Source: JAYODW01 sp038116745
Lineage (GTDB): Bacteria > Pseudomonadota > Gammaproteobacteria > Ga0077536
Direction: 5' to 3'
Assembly: GCA_038116745.1 (NCBI GenBank)
Contig: JAYODW010000046.1
Location: 1-35,561 of the forward strand
Length of the DNA: 35,561 nt
The first letter of the stretch is position 1, and the number at the start of each line of letters is the position of its first letter. The translations under genes were made by a program, and so were the position numbers. Positions 1 through 7,581 of this stretch are shown piece after piece. The notes below the pieces were generated by a model. The model worked only from the letters and a program-made list of their open reading frames with translations. It did no database searches and was not told the origin of the DNA.

Positions 1-26
1 CCCAGAATCCAACGGGTCTTCCGCAT
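1..26 (-). CDS. mltG: Probable start of mltG (endolytic murein transglycosylase), cut by window edge
   Basis: Only nine codons are visible, reading MRKTRWILG, a basic start leading into a hydrophobic stretch, as expected for a membrane-anchored protein. Its ATG shares one base with the pabC stop (TGATG), so the two are translationally coupled. In Pseudomonas and Escherichia, pabC is directly followed by mltG (yceG), whose product cleaves nascent glycan strands at the inner membrane. The identity rests on this known gene order and not on recognisable domain sequence, so it is an inference. Confidence 0.45.
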
Positions 27-865
27 CAGGGAATCACAGATTGTGTGACCAGCACGTTGCGGATTCGATTCGCCGTTTCCTGTTGAGTCCAAGCACAGCT
101 CGCATCCCCAACCAGGCTCGTGACCGATCTGACTCCAATTAAGGAATTCGTTAAGAAGAGCTCTTCACTACCGAAAAAATCGTCCAGACGGAGTGGTTTA
201 ATCGTGAGTCTTAATCCCAGGTCCGCTGCAAGCATCAGGATCGCAGCGCGGACAACACCGCGCACGCCGCACATCGTCAGGTCTGGCGTCAGCAACTCCC
301 TGCCCTTAACAGCAAACAAATTGCTTTTTATCCCCTCAATGACGTGGCCCTCTTCATCCATCATCAAGCCATCCAGATAAGAGTCGTCGGGTAATTCGCG
401 GCTCGCCAGGACCTGTTCAAGTCTATTCAGATGTTTGAGTCCGGCAAGGGCAGGACTGCGACCAAGTTGGATTCTGCTTAGACAGACTCGTCCGGAATCG
501 AGCCCCGCTTCCTCCATCCAAGGAGATACCGATGCGATTCTTCGCTGCACTGAGTCAGCAATCGGCAAATATCCTCTGCCCCCATCGCCTCTGGTCAGCA
601 GCAGTTTAATCACGCCATTGTCGAATTGCGCCAGTCGCGCTACGTCGTTCAGCAGCTGTTTTTCGGGGAAAGGCTGAATGCCCAGGACTTCGGCACCCCG
701 TCGGAAGCGATGCAGATGCTGGTCCAGAGCAAGTGCTACACTATTCTGCAGCGCCATTGTTTCGAACACGCCGTCCCCATAGGAAAGCCCGCGGTCTCTT
801 ACAGACAGTGCGTTCTCGGCCACACCGTCAACAAGTATCAGGAATGCCTTAGAGACAGTGCTCAT
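26..865 (-). CDS. pabC: Aminodeoxychorismate lyase
   Basis: PLP enzyme of fold type IV that converts 4-amino-4-deoxychorismate to p-aminobenzoate and pyruvate for folate synthesis in the cytoplasm. The N-terminal segment VRDRGLSYGDGVFET and the lysine motif GLKHLNRLEQ (Schiff-base Lys about residue 144) are diagnostic, as is SNLFAVKG near residue 180. Length is about 279 residues with the start at ATG 865; an in-frame upstream start at 895 adds ten residues with no family similarity. It follows fabF after a 179-base gap and overlaps the presumed mltG start. This is the usual gammaproteobacterial place for pabC, at the end of the fatty-acid cluster. No strong Shine-Dalgarno is visible at either start. 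Confidence 0.93.
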   Translation of the reverse strand: MSTVSKAFLILVDGVAENALSVRDRGLSYGDGVFETMALQNSVALALDQHLHRFRRGAEVLGIQPFPEKQLLNDVARLAQFDNGVIKLLLTRGDGGRGYLPIADSVQRRIASVSPWMEEAGLDSGRVCLSRIQLGRSPALAGLKHLNRLEQVLASRELPDDSYLDGLMMDEEGHVIEGIKSNLFAVKGRELLTPDLTMCGVRGVVRAAILMLAADLGLRLTIKPLRLDDFFGSEELFLTNSLIGVRSVTSLVGDASCAWTQQETANRIRNVLVTQSVIP

Positions 866-1044
866 GCGTAGAACAACACTACCGATTCCCAACAAAGGTG
901 ACTAGCCGTAATGAGAGTAGCTGCGCCATTCAGTGGCAACTGTCGAGCGAGGTTGAGAGTGAGACCGCCGGTGATTGGGCCTGCGGATATCTACTAGAGG
1001 TGAAAGGGATGGCCTCTTTCTGAGTCAAAAAATTTGTGCAAGGC

Positions 1045-2280
1045 TCAGAACGAGCGGAAAACGAGGGTGCCGTTAGTGCCGCCAAATCCGAAAGAATTCG
1101 AAACCGCCACGTCAATTTTCATCTGTCTAGCGACATTTGGGACATAGTCCAAATCGCAATCCGGATCGGGCACATGCAGGTTGATGGTTGGCGGCGCAAC
1201 CTGGTCTTTGATGGCCATGATCGAGTATACCGCCTCGGCTCCGCCGGCAGCTCCCAACATATGTCCAACCATCGATTTGGTCGAACTCATTGCGAGAGAC
1301 CTTGCGTGTTGGCCGAAAACAGCCTTGACCGCATCCGTTTCAGCTTTGTCTCCGGCAGGCGTGGACGTTCCATGCGCGTTGATATAAGCCACGTCCTCTG
1401 GATTCAATTTCGCGTCAGCAAGAGCGAGTCTCATGCAATCAGCCGCCCCCTCCCCGTTAGGAGACGGAGCTGTCATGTGGTATGCATCACTATTCATTCC
1501 GAACCCGATTAGTTCAGCATGGATATCGGCGCCGCGACTTTGGGCATGTTCAAGCGACTCAAGCACGAGCACACCAGCTCCGTCGCTCAGCACAAAACCG
1601 TCTCTTTCAGCGTCCCACGGGCGGCTGGCGGCGGTCGGGTCATCGTTTCGAGTGGATAACGCTTTAGCCGACGCAAATCCCCCAATCCCAGTCGGGCAGG
1701 TGGAGAATTCCGCCCCCCCCGCAATAATGACATCCTGCTCTCCGCGTTCGATAGTCCGGGCCGCTAGCCCGATGCAGTGCGCACCAGTAGAACAAGCGGA
1801 CACAACAGCGTAGTTCGGACCTTTGATTCCAAACCGGATGGACAAATTGCCCGCGATCATGTTGATGATGTTGCTAGGCACGAAAAACGGTGATATCCGT
1901 CTCGCACCGCCGTCCAGGAAGGATTGATAGCCCTTTTCAATGCCCGGGAGCCCGCCGATGCCGGAACCGATGATGGTTCCTACGCGCTTTGCGTTGTTCT
2001 CGGAGATTTCGAGTCCTGAATGCTCTATAGCCTCAATCGCGGCAGCCAGTCCGTAGTGAATGAACGGGTCCATCTTGCGCGCGTCTTTGGCTGAAACGAA
2101 CTGGGTCACATCAAAACCCTTGATCTCGCCTGCAATGCGGGATGCAAATTCTGAGGCATCGAACATTGTTATTGGGCCGATCCCGCTGACGCCGTTCACG
2201 ATATTCGCCCAGGACTCAGCTACCGTATTTCCGTTCGGCGCAACCAGCCCGAGTCCTGTAACCACTACCCGATGTGTCAA
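1045..2280 (-). CDS. fabF: 3-oxoacyl-[ACP] synthase II
   Basis: Condensing enzyme that elongates acyl-ACP with malonyl-ACP in type II fatty-acid synthesis; in E. coli it is the temperature-responsive KAS II. The protein is 411 residues, the normal size. The thiolase-fold catalytic triad is complete: Cys163 in SACSTGAHCIG, His303 in NAHGTSTPAGD and His340 in KSMVGHMLGAAGG. The C-terminal NSFGFGGTNGTLVF motif is also present. It lies 93 bases downstream of acpP, and a strong hairpin with T-runs sits in that gap, so fabF is probably expressed at a lower level than acpP. FabB is not encoded in this window. Confidence 0.97.
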   Translation of the reverse strand: MTHRVVVTGLGLVAPNGNTVAESWANIVNGVSGIGPITMFDASEFASRIAGEIKGFDVTQFVSAKDARKMDPFIHYGLAAAIEAIEHSGLEISENNAKRVGTIIGSGIGGLPGIEKGYQSFLDGGARRISPFFVPSNIINMIAGNLSIRFGIKGPNYAVVSACSTGAHCIGLAARTIERGEQDVIIAGGAEFSTCPTGIGGFASAKALSTRNDDPTAASRPWDAERDGFVLSDGAGVLVLESLEHAQSRGADIHAELIGFGMNSDAYHMTAPSPNGEGAADCMRLALADAKLNPEDVAYINAHGTSTPAGDKAETDAVKAVFGQHARSLAMSSTKSMVGHMLGAAGGAEAVYSIMAIKDQVAPPTINLHVPDPDCDLDYVPNVARQMKIDVAVSNSFGFGGTNGTLVFRSF

Positions 2281-2315
2281 AACTTAACCCTCACAGCCTC
2301 TTATTGAAGAGAAAC

Positions 2316-2355
2316 AAAAAAGGGCCGCGTTTCATGACGAATCGCGGCCCTTTTT
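2316..2355 (-). terminator. Rho-independent terminator or attenuator between acpP and fabF
   Basis: A perfect inverted repeat pairs GGGCCGCG (2322-2329) with CGCGGCCC (2343-2350), extended by A:T pairs to about 13 bp around a 13-base loop. On the acpP strand the stem is followed by a run of six T. It sits 18 bases after the acpP stop. Because A and T tracts flank both sides it could work in both directions. It probably ends many acpP transcripts and lets a fraction read into fabF and pabC. Confidence 0.8.
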
Positions 2356-2373
2356 GATGACGGTGATCAGGAT

Positions 2374-2613
2374 TCAGGCTTCCAGGTGCTCGTTGATGTA
2401 GTCAATCGCCTGCTGGACGGTCGTAATTTTCTCGGCTTCCTCATCCGGGATCTCGGTTTTAAATTCTTCTTCCAAAGCCATTACCAGTTCAACCGTGTCA
2501 AGTGAGTCCGCGCCTAAATCGTCTACGAAGGAAGCTTCATTGCTAACTTCGTCTTCCTTTACGCCAAGTTGCTCCACGACGATTTTTTTTACACGCTCTT
2601 CAACGCTGCTCAT
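2374..2613 (-). CDS. acpP: Acyl carrier protein
   Basis: Small acidic carrier of growing acyl chains as thioesters on 4'-phosphopantetheine. The protein is 79 residues, with the attachment serine at position 37 in the GADSLDTVELVMALEEEF motif and the usual acidic four-helix composition. The start at ATG 2613 is chosen because a clear Shine-Dalgarno (GGGAGG) lies just upstream; a longer reading from 2649 adds twelve unrelated residues. The serine is modified by AcpS, whose gene is at 13160. A 173-base gap separates it from fabG and contains a promoter-like sequence, consistent with the high independent expression of acpP known in E. coli. Confidence 0.98.
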   Translation of the reverse strand: MSSVEERVKKIVVEQLGVKEDEVSNEASFVDDLGADSLDTVELVMALEEEFKTEIPDEEAEKITTVQQAIDYINEHLEA

Positions 2614-2735
2614 CAGATAAATATCCTCCCAGATAAGGGCCACCGGCACGACGGCGGCTGTTAGTGTATTGAAAACAAATCAAACTGCAAGCCGACAGCG
2701 TGGCCTGAATAAAATGACAATAAAATCAATTTGTT

Positions 2736-2763
2736 ATTATAAATTTCCAGTGTTTTGAAAGCA
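2736..2763 (-). promoter_or_regulatory. Candidate sigma-70 promoter for acpP
   Basis: In the AT-rich gap between fabG and acpP the minus strand carries a perfect TATAAT (2741-2736). A weak -35 candidate, TGCTTT, lies 16 bases upstream. Transcription would begin near 2729 and leave a leader of about 115 bases. A second, weaker pair (TTGCAG, 16 bases, TACACT) lies closer to the gene. Known E. coli acpP has its own promoter, which supports the idea, but no start site can be read from sequence alone. Confidence 0.4.
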
Positions 2764-2786
2764 TCATTCAGAACCCGCCGAACTGG

Positions 2787-3527
2787 CTATTCAATGTACA
2801 TCCCGCCATTGATATGAAGCGTTGCTCCTGTGATATACCCAGCTTCAGTGCCTGCCAAAAAGCCTATAGCCGCAGCTATCTCTTCCGGGGTACCCATACG
2901 CCCGCACGGAATTCTAGACATGACAGCTTCACGTTGATCGTCATCCAGCTTACGAGTCATGTCCGTGTCTATAAACCCCGGGGCAACTGCATTCACTGTC
3001 ACGCCCCGGTTAGCTATTTCCAGCGCCAAAGACTTCGTAAAGCCGACCACCCCCGCCTTCGCCGCGGAATAATTGCTCTGCCCGGCATTACCGCTGCTGC
3101 CCACGACTGAAGTGACATTGATCACGCGCCCGTAACGGGCTTTCAACATTGGACGGATAAGTCGCTTGGTGAGTTGAAAAATTGCAGTGAGATTAGCGGC
3201 GATGACTTCATCCCACTCTTCGTCTTTCATTCTCAGAAGAAGATTGTCCCTGGTAAGGCCTGCGTTATTTACAAGGATGCTTGGATGCTGCTCCTGTTGT
3301 TCAATTGCCGCCAAAAAACTTGCTAGCGAGTCTTTGCTGGTGACGTCCAGCGGTACAGCATCCAGCAACATACCAGTGGCTGACAACGAGCTTCGGATTG
3401 TCTCCAGGCCAACCGGCGACGTAGCGGTGCCGATTACTCTGACCCCATTACGCGCCAACCTCTTAGCCACCGCAAGACCGATTCCCCGGCTTGCACCTGT
3501 CACGACTGCTATCGCGCTTCCGCTCAT
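2787..3527 (-). CDS. fabG: 3-oxoacyl-[ACP] reductase
   Basis: NADPH-dependent short-chain dehydrogenase that carries out the first reduction in each fatty-acid elongation cycle. The protein is 246 residues. The cofactor motif TGASRGIG is at residues 10-17 and NNAG at 87-90. The catalytic set is Asn112, Ser140, Tyr153 and Lys157 (NVTSVVGSSGNAGQSNYSAAK). The C-terminus INGGMYIE is typical of FabG. The start codon lies six bases after the fabD stop, so the two are cotranscribed and probably coupled. The cluster context separates it from the many generic SDR paralogues. Confidence 0.96.
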   Translation of the reverse strand: MSGSAIAVVTGASRGIGLAVAKRLARNGVRVIGTATSPVGLETIRSSLSATGMLLDAVPLDVTSKDSLASFLAAIEQQEQHPSILVNNAGLTRDNLLLRMKDEEWDEVIAANLTAIFQLTKRLIRPMLKARYGRVINVTSVVGSSGNAGQSNYSAAKAGVVGFTKSLALEIANRGVTVNAVAPGFIDTDMTRKLDDDQREAVMSRIPCGRMGTPEEIAAAIGFLAGTEAGYITGATLHINGGMYIE

Positions 3528-3533
3528 ACTTGT

Positions 3534-4517
3534 TTACCCGCCCGACCGTGAAGTTTCGGCAGCAGCTTTTTGAATAGCAGCGACGTCAGTAAAAGCAAGG
3601 CACTCCAAGCTTCGATCTATACGCTTGTTAAGAGCCGACAGGACCTTGCCCGGACCACACTCGCACACTGATGAAATTCCGCTTAATGCCATGAATTGAA
3701 CTGTATCGACCCAGAGGACCGGCTTAAAAAGCTGTTTGCGCAGCACTGTCCTGATTTCCTCAGGCGATTCATGCACAGCCACGTCTACGTTATGAATAAC
3801 TTTGAAAGCCGGGGGAGCGACGGGAGTTTCGGCCAGCCTTTCTTTGAGCCTCTCCGCTGCAGGTGTCATGAGTTCGCAGTGCGCTGGAACGCTGACAGCC
3901 AGCATCAACGTGCGTTTCGCGCCCCTGCTCCCTGCCAGCTCACATACAGCTTCTACAGCAACTTTTCTCCCCGAGACCACAATCTGCCCTGGTGCGTTGA
4001 AGTTTGCACACTCCACTACCCCGAATTCTGATGAGGCGGATTGGCAGATTTCCTGTAGAGCCTGAGTTTCCAACCCCAGAATCGCCGCCATGCCTCCTTC
4101 TCCTTCGGGCACTGCCTCCTGCATGTAACGCCCGCGATCCGCAACCAGTTGGATTGCATCTTCGTACCGTAAGCTACCTGCACATACCAACGCGGAATAC
4201 TCGCCGAAACTGTGTCCGGCCACCATCGCGGGCAGCGCTCCACCTAGCTCTGACCAGATGTCCCAGGTTGCGAGGCTTGCTGCCAACAGCGCTGGCTGGG
4301 TGTTCTGAGTCTGGTTCAGACTTGCCTCCGGTCCCTGTTGTACCAAGGCCCAGAGGTCAATGTTCAAGACATCTGACGCCTCTTCAAACCGCTTTGCGAC
4401 AGCTCCAAATTGCTTTGCTAGTTCGCTCATCATGCCGAGATGTTGCGAGCCTTGACCCGGGAAAACCATGGCCAGACTCGATGATATTTGCCTTTGTTGC
4501 GGCGCAGTGTTGATCAT
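3534..4517 (-). CDS. fabD: Malonyl-CoA:ACP transacylase
   Basis: Transfers malonyl from CoA to ACP and so supplies the extender unit for FabF-type condensation. Motifs seen are FPGQGSQHLGMM near the N-terminus, the nucleophile motif GHSFGEYSALV (Ser103) and VSVPAHCELM with catalytic His213. Length is 327 residues, slightly longer than the E. coli protein because of about 15 extra N-terminal residues; the next internal Met falls inside the fold, so the long start is kept. Its ATG overlaps the plsX stop by four bases (ATGA). FabH, which lies between plsX and fabD in E. coli, is absent here, as in Pseudomonas aeruginosa. Confidence 0.96.
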   Translation of the reverse strand: MINTAPQQRQISSSLAMVFPGQGSQHLGMMSELAKQFGAVAKRFEEASDVLNIDLWALVQQGPEASLNQTQNTQPALLAASLATWDIWSELGGALPAMVAGHSFGEYSALVCAGSLRYEDAIQLVADRGRYMQEAVPEGEGGMAAILGLETQALQEICQSASSEFGVVECANFNAPGQIVVSGRKVAVEAVCELAGSRGAKRTLMLAVSVPAHCELMTPAAERLKERLAETPVAPPAFKVIHNVDVAVHESPEEIRTVLRKQLFKPVLWVDTVQFMALSGISSVCECGPGKVLSALNKRIDRSLECLAFTDVAAIQKAAAETSRSGG

Positions 4518-5521
4518 CCGTCTTCCAGTACAGTAGCCAGCAGGTCGGTGATCTGAGCGGGTATATCTTTTGCGGCCTCTGCTATCGCAACTTCCACGGC
4601 GTTGGCGAAAGAGACCGCATCTGCCCCGCCATGGCTTTTAACGACGGCGTTTCTCAATCCCAGGAGACTTGCGCCGTTGTAGCGACGCGGGTCCGCGCGC
4701 TCCTTGAGTCTACGAAGCGTTGGCAGCGCCCCGAGGGCACCAAGGCGTGAAAGCCAAGAACGACGAAATTCCTCGCGAGCTATGTCAGCCAGCATCCGGG
4801 CCGCGCCTTCACTGGCTTTGAGTGCAATATTGCCAACGAATCCATCACAAACGATGACGTCATATTTCCCAGCAAATATGTCGTTCCCCTCGGCGAAGCC
4901 AACATAGTTAAGTGTGCTTTTTTCCAGTAACAACGCCGTTTGTTTGACGCAGTCACTCCCCTTGATTTCCTCTTCGCCGACATTAAGCAAGGCTACCGCT
5001 GGCTCCTGTCGCCCATGAACTGCTTCTGCGAGCACAGCTCCCATGACAGCAAATCGGAAGAGCTCCGCTGAACTAGAGTCGACGTTTGCGCCAAGATCAA
5101 GAACCAGCGTCGGCCTCACCGATCCTGGCATCGCCGCGCAGATTGCAGGGCGATCTATCCCCGGCAGTGTTTTCAGTACGAACCGGGCAATAGCCATCAA
5201 CGCACCTGTATTGCCCGCGCTCACACACGCGTCCGCGTGCCCTTCCCGTACTAGGTTCAGGGCTACACGCATGGATGACTCTCTTTTGTTACGAAGAGCT
5301 GACGAGGGTCGCTCATCCATTTCCACAACCTGCGGAGCGTGAACAAGCGAGACGCGGTTATCAGCGGCAAGTCCGTTTCTAGCGATTTCAGGTTCGACGA
5401 GGTCACGAACACCCACCAGCTGAAGCGAAACCTCCGGATGCTTCTGCAACACCTGAGCGGCCGCCGGGACAGTCACAGAGGGGCCCGCATCGCCCCCCAT
5501 AGCATCAACGCTGATTCGCAT
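4514..5521 (-). CDS. plsX: Phosphate acyltransferase PlsX
   Basis: Converts acyl-ACP to acyl-phosphate, the donor used by PlsY to start phospholipid synthesis, and acts peripherally at the inner membrane. The N-terminus MRISVDAMGGDAGP and the segments NTGALMA, NVGEEEIKG and VCDGFVGNIALK are characteristic of the family. Length is 335 residues, which is normal. It is followed without a gap by fabD (four-base overlap) and preceded by rpmF across 115 bases. A GC-rich hairpin in that gap may tune read-through from the ribosomal protein gene. Confidence 0.96.
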   Translation of the reverse strand: MRISVDAMGGDAGPSVTVPAAAQVLQKHPEVSLQLVGVRDLVEPEIARNGLAADNRVSLVHAPQVVEMDERPSSALRNKRESSMRVALNLVREGHADACVSAGNTGALMAIARFVLKTLPGIDRPAICAAMPGSVRPTLVLDLGANVDSSSAELFRFAVMGAVLAEAVHGRQEPAVALLNVGEEEIKGSDCVKQTALLLEKSTLNYVGFAEGNDIFAGKYDVIVCDGFVGNIALKASEGAARMLADIAREEFRRSWLSRLGALGALPTLRRLKERADPRRYNGASLLGLRNAVVKSHGGADAVSFANAVEVAIAEAAKDIPAQITDLLATVLEDG

Positions 5522-5610
5522 TACCTTACCTGGAGCCGGGCTGATTACTTAAAGCAAATCACGCGCTGTCCGCAATCAAGACGGACGGGCGCGCGCTGCA
5601 ACCTCGGGAG

Positions 5611-5633
5611 TTCGCCGCGCGCGGCCGGCCGAA
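5611..5633 (-). other. GC-rich hairpin after rpmF
   Basis: Just past the rpmF stop the sequence can fold as TTCG/CGAA continued by CCG/CGG. It contains a perfect 12-base palindrome, GCCGCGCGCGGC (5614-5625), and an adjacent GGCCGGCC. There is no T-run after it, so it is not a classical terminator. It could be an mRNA end-stabilising or attenuating structure between rpmF and plsX, but GC-rich DNA produces such palindromes often. Confidence 0.3.
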
Positions 5634-5636
5634 TTG

Positions 5637-5813
5637 CTATTCGCTGTCTTCTAAGACTTTCTTGCCGCGATAGTAACCGTCAGCGCTGACATGGTGTCGG
5701 CGGTGAATTTCCCCAGTCGTCTGATCTTCCGACAAAGCCGCTTTTTTTAGGCCGTCGTGCGAACGACGTTTACCACGTCTTGAAGGAGTCGATTTATTTT
5801 GCTGCACAGCCAT
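5637..5813 (-). CDS. rpmF: 50S ribosomal protein L32
   Basis: The protein is 58 residues, starting MAVQQNKSTPSRRGKRRSHD and ending ADGYYRGKKVLEDSE, very close to E. coli L32. It is a component of the large ribosomal subunit near the peptidyl transferase region. Like other gammaproteobacterial L32 proteins it has no zinc-ribbon cysteines. It starts 35 bases after yceD, the conserved yceD-rpmF pair, and lies upstream of plsX, linking ribosome and lipid synthesis in one transcription unit. A purine-rich stretch precedes the ATG (ATCGGGAGACTCGCC). Confidence 0.97.
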   Translation of the reverse strand: MAVQQNKSTPSRRGKRRSHDGLKKAALSEDQTTGEIHRRHHVSADGYYRGKKVLEDSE

Positions 5814-5848
5814 GGCGAGTCTCCCGATTCAGCTTGAGCCACATCAGC

Positions 5849-6370
5849 TCAGGTTTTTTGGTTTTGAGTGTGCAAAAGAACCCTTAACTCGGAAAAGGGT
5901 TTCGTTTGATCTTTTGTTTCGGTGGAAGCGCCACCCTTTTTGCCCGCGCACGAATCGTCCTTGTGAACTGGTGCCATGGGCAGGTTGAGCATCAATTCGT
6001 CTTCAAACAAGGCGAGAATATTTAGCCTGAAATCGCGCAGCTCTACTGAATCCCAGGTGCTTTCGTCCGGCGTGTTTCGCTCACTCTTGCTACCTTCAGA
6101 ATCAATCTTCAGCAAGAACGATTGCTCAACTTCGAGAGGCATCCACTCAAGGCATCGTTGACACTGCGAGTTAAGAGTAGCTTTCAGGGCGCCTTCCGCA
6201 AAAACACCGTTGTCGAGTTGCTTAAGTGTCAGATATCCGCAAACCGCTGAGGTCAGTTCGAAAATGTCTCTTAGCCGGCCGAACTTTGACGCCGGGATAG
6301 CACCCTCAAGAACACGTTGCGTCGCGAGCAGAGCACGGCTATCAACGTCCAGTGGGAGCTCCGCTTTCAT
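5849..6370 (-). CDS. yceD: YceD family (DUF177) protein for 23S rRNA accumulation
   Basis: Member of the DUF177 family; in E. coli and plants these proteins are needed for normal 23S rRNA levels. The protein is 173 residues. It shows the conserved N-terminal segment MKAELPLDVDSRALLATQRV, the central CQRCLEWMPLEVEQSF with a Cys-x-x-Cys pair, and the acidic FEDELMLNLPMAPVH motif before a Cys-containing, charged tail. Homology begins at the first residue, which fixes the start, yet no Shine-Dalgarno precedes it and a -10-like box lies only ten bases upstream. It heads the rpmF-fab operon. The maf gene often found next to it is absent. Confidence 0.9.
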   Translation of the reverse strand: MKAELPLDVDSRALLATQRVLEGAIPASKFGRLRDIFELTSAVCGYLTLKQLDNGVFAEGALKATLNSQCQRCLEWMPLEVEQSFLLKIDSEGSKSERNTPDESTWDSVELRDFRLNILALFEDELMLNLPMAPVHKDDSCAGKKGGASTETKDQTKPFSELRVLLHTQNQKT

Positions 6371-6373
6371 TGG

Positions 6374-6386
6374 GGCGCGGATTGTA
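6374..6386 (-). promoter_or_regulatory. Candidate promoter of yceD-rpmF-fab operon (-10 plus GC-rich discriminator)
   Basis: The minus strand reads TACAAT, one base, then CGCGCC, followed directly by CCAATG of yceD. The same TAnAAT-n-CGCGCC arrangement precedes lepA and pdxJ in this window. If the hexamer is a real -10, transcription starts within about six bases of the ATG and the message is nearly leaderless. No convincing -35 box is seen at 16-18 bases. Confidence 0.45.
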
Positions 6387-6556
6387 AACTAGTTTTCCGA
6401 GGGCGGCACACCTTCAACGGGGCATGCTCTGGTCCATTGGGGAAACGCTTTTTAATGCACTAGAACGGCTGTGGCGATATGTGCCTTGCAAAACCTCCGC
6501 AATCCGATTGCATTGAACGCAAGCATCCCTGCAGCGACCGGTTTCCCAGTTTGCAA

Positions 6557-7549
6557 TCATCTCCATTGCCATTGCTCAGCAATCGTTTCCATCATCAGCA
6601 CAGCACCTCGCTTGAGTAACTCGGAGAACGAAAGCTGCCGTGGCGTAAAGTCAATGATTTTTTCAGCCTTTAAAACTTCGCGCGCTACGTAGCCGGCGGA
6701 GCCCAGTTCATCGACAAGCCCCAGCCTCAGACTCTGCTCTCCAGTCCAGACCAGACCAGAGAAAATTTCTGCATCAGCATCTGCACTGAGCTGCTCTCTA
6801 CGTCCTTTGAGCACCGTATTTATGAATTGTTGATGGATTTCCCTCAGCAACTCTTCCGCGTGCGCTTTCTGTTCCGGGTCTGTCGGAGAAAACGGGTCAA
6901 GAAAGCCCTTGTTTTCACCCGCAGTGAGCAAGCGCCGTTCGATCCCTAATTTTTGCAGCGTGTCTACGAACCCAAACCCATCCATGCGAACCCCGATGGA
7001 TCCGATCAGGCTGGCTTTGTCTGCAAAAATCTTGTCCGCAGCTGCGGCCACGTAATACCCACCCGAAGCGCCGACATCTTCGATCACCGCATAAAGTTTT
7101 TTATCCGGATGCTCTGCTCGCAGGCGGTATATCTCATCATTGATGTAGCCCGCCTGCACCGGGCTACCCCCTGGGCTGTTGATTCGCAGAATGACTCCCG
7201 AGACTTTTTCCTCCCGAAAAGCCGCTCTTAAACCAGCCACGACGTTGTCCGCACTCGCGGGTCGATCGCGACCGATAATTCCATTCAACTCGACCAGCGC
7301 GCTGACCGGCTCGTCGGACCAGCGCTCGGCCAGCATCCCTCTCTGGGCTGCAATCAGCAGCAAAGCAGTCAGGTAAATAAAAACCAGTAGTTTGAAAAAG
7401 ACGCCCCACCTCCGGGCGCGTCGCCGCTCGGCCAGGAACTCGAACGCGATTTTCTCAGCCAGAGATTCCGCAGCTGGCTGGTCCGGACCTGAAACAGGGT
7501 CAAGAGAAGACTCCGGCCTCTCCTTTGAAGGTAATTCATCCCAGGACAT
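6557..7549 (-). CDS. sppA: Signal peptide peptidase SppA, single-domain (36K) type
   Basis: Membrane-bound serine protease of family S49 that degrades cleaved signal peptides. The protein is 330 residues, the short form with a single protease domain. A cytoplasmic N-tail is followed by one transmembrane segment (about residues 50-68) and then the catalytic domain. The nucleophile is Ser162 in GASGGYYVA and the general base Lys214 in AGENKGFLDPFSP, 52 residues apart as in Bacillus subtilis SppA. LRINSPGGSP is also present. It begins 32 bases after the rluC stop, so the two are probably cotranscribed. A 186-base gap separates it from yceD. Confidence 0.94.
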   Translation of the reverse strand: MSWDELPSKERPESSLDPVSGPDQPAAESLAEKIAFEFLAERRRARRWGVFFKLLVFIYLTALLLIAAQRGMLAERWSDEPVSALVELNGIIGRDRPASADNVVAGLRAAFREEKVSGVILRINSPGGSPVQAGYINDEIYRLRAEHPDKKLYAVIEDVGASGGYYVAAAADKIFADKASLIGSIGVRMDGFGFVDTLQKLGIERRLLTAGENKGFLDPFSPTDPEQKAHAEELLREIHQQFINTVLKGRREQLSADADAEIFSGLVWTGEQSLRLGLVDELGSAGYVAREVLKAEKIIDFTPRQLSFSELLKRGAVLMMETIAEQWQWR

Positions 7550-7581
7550 GATGCTCTAGCCTTGGATAGCCGCAGAATTAA

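Noticed and set aside
1036..1512. A 158-codon plus-strand open frame over the 3' part of fabF
   Set aside because: fabF is certain from its catalytic motifs, and the opposite frame has no similarity or ribosome site.
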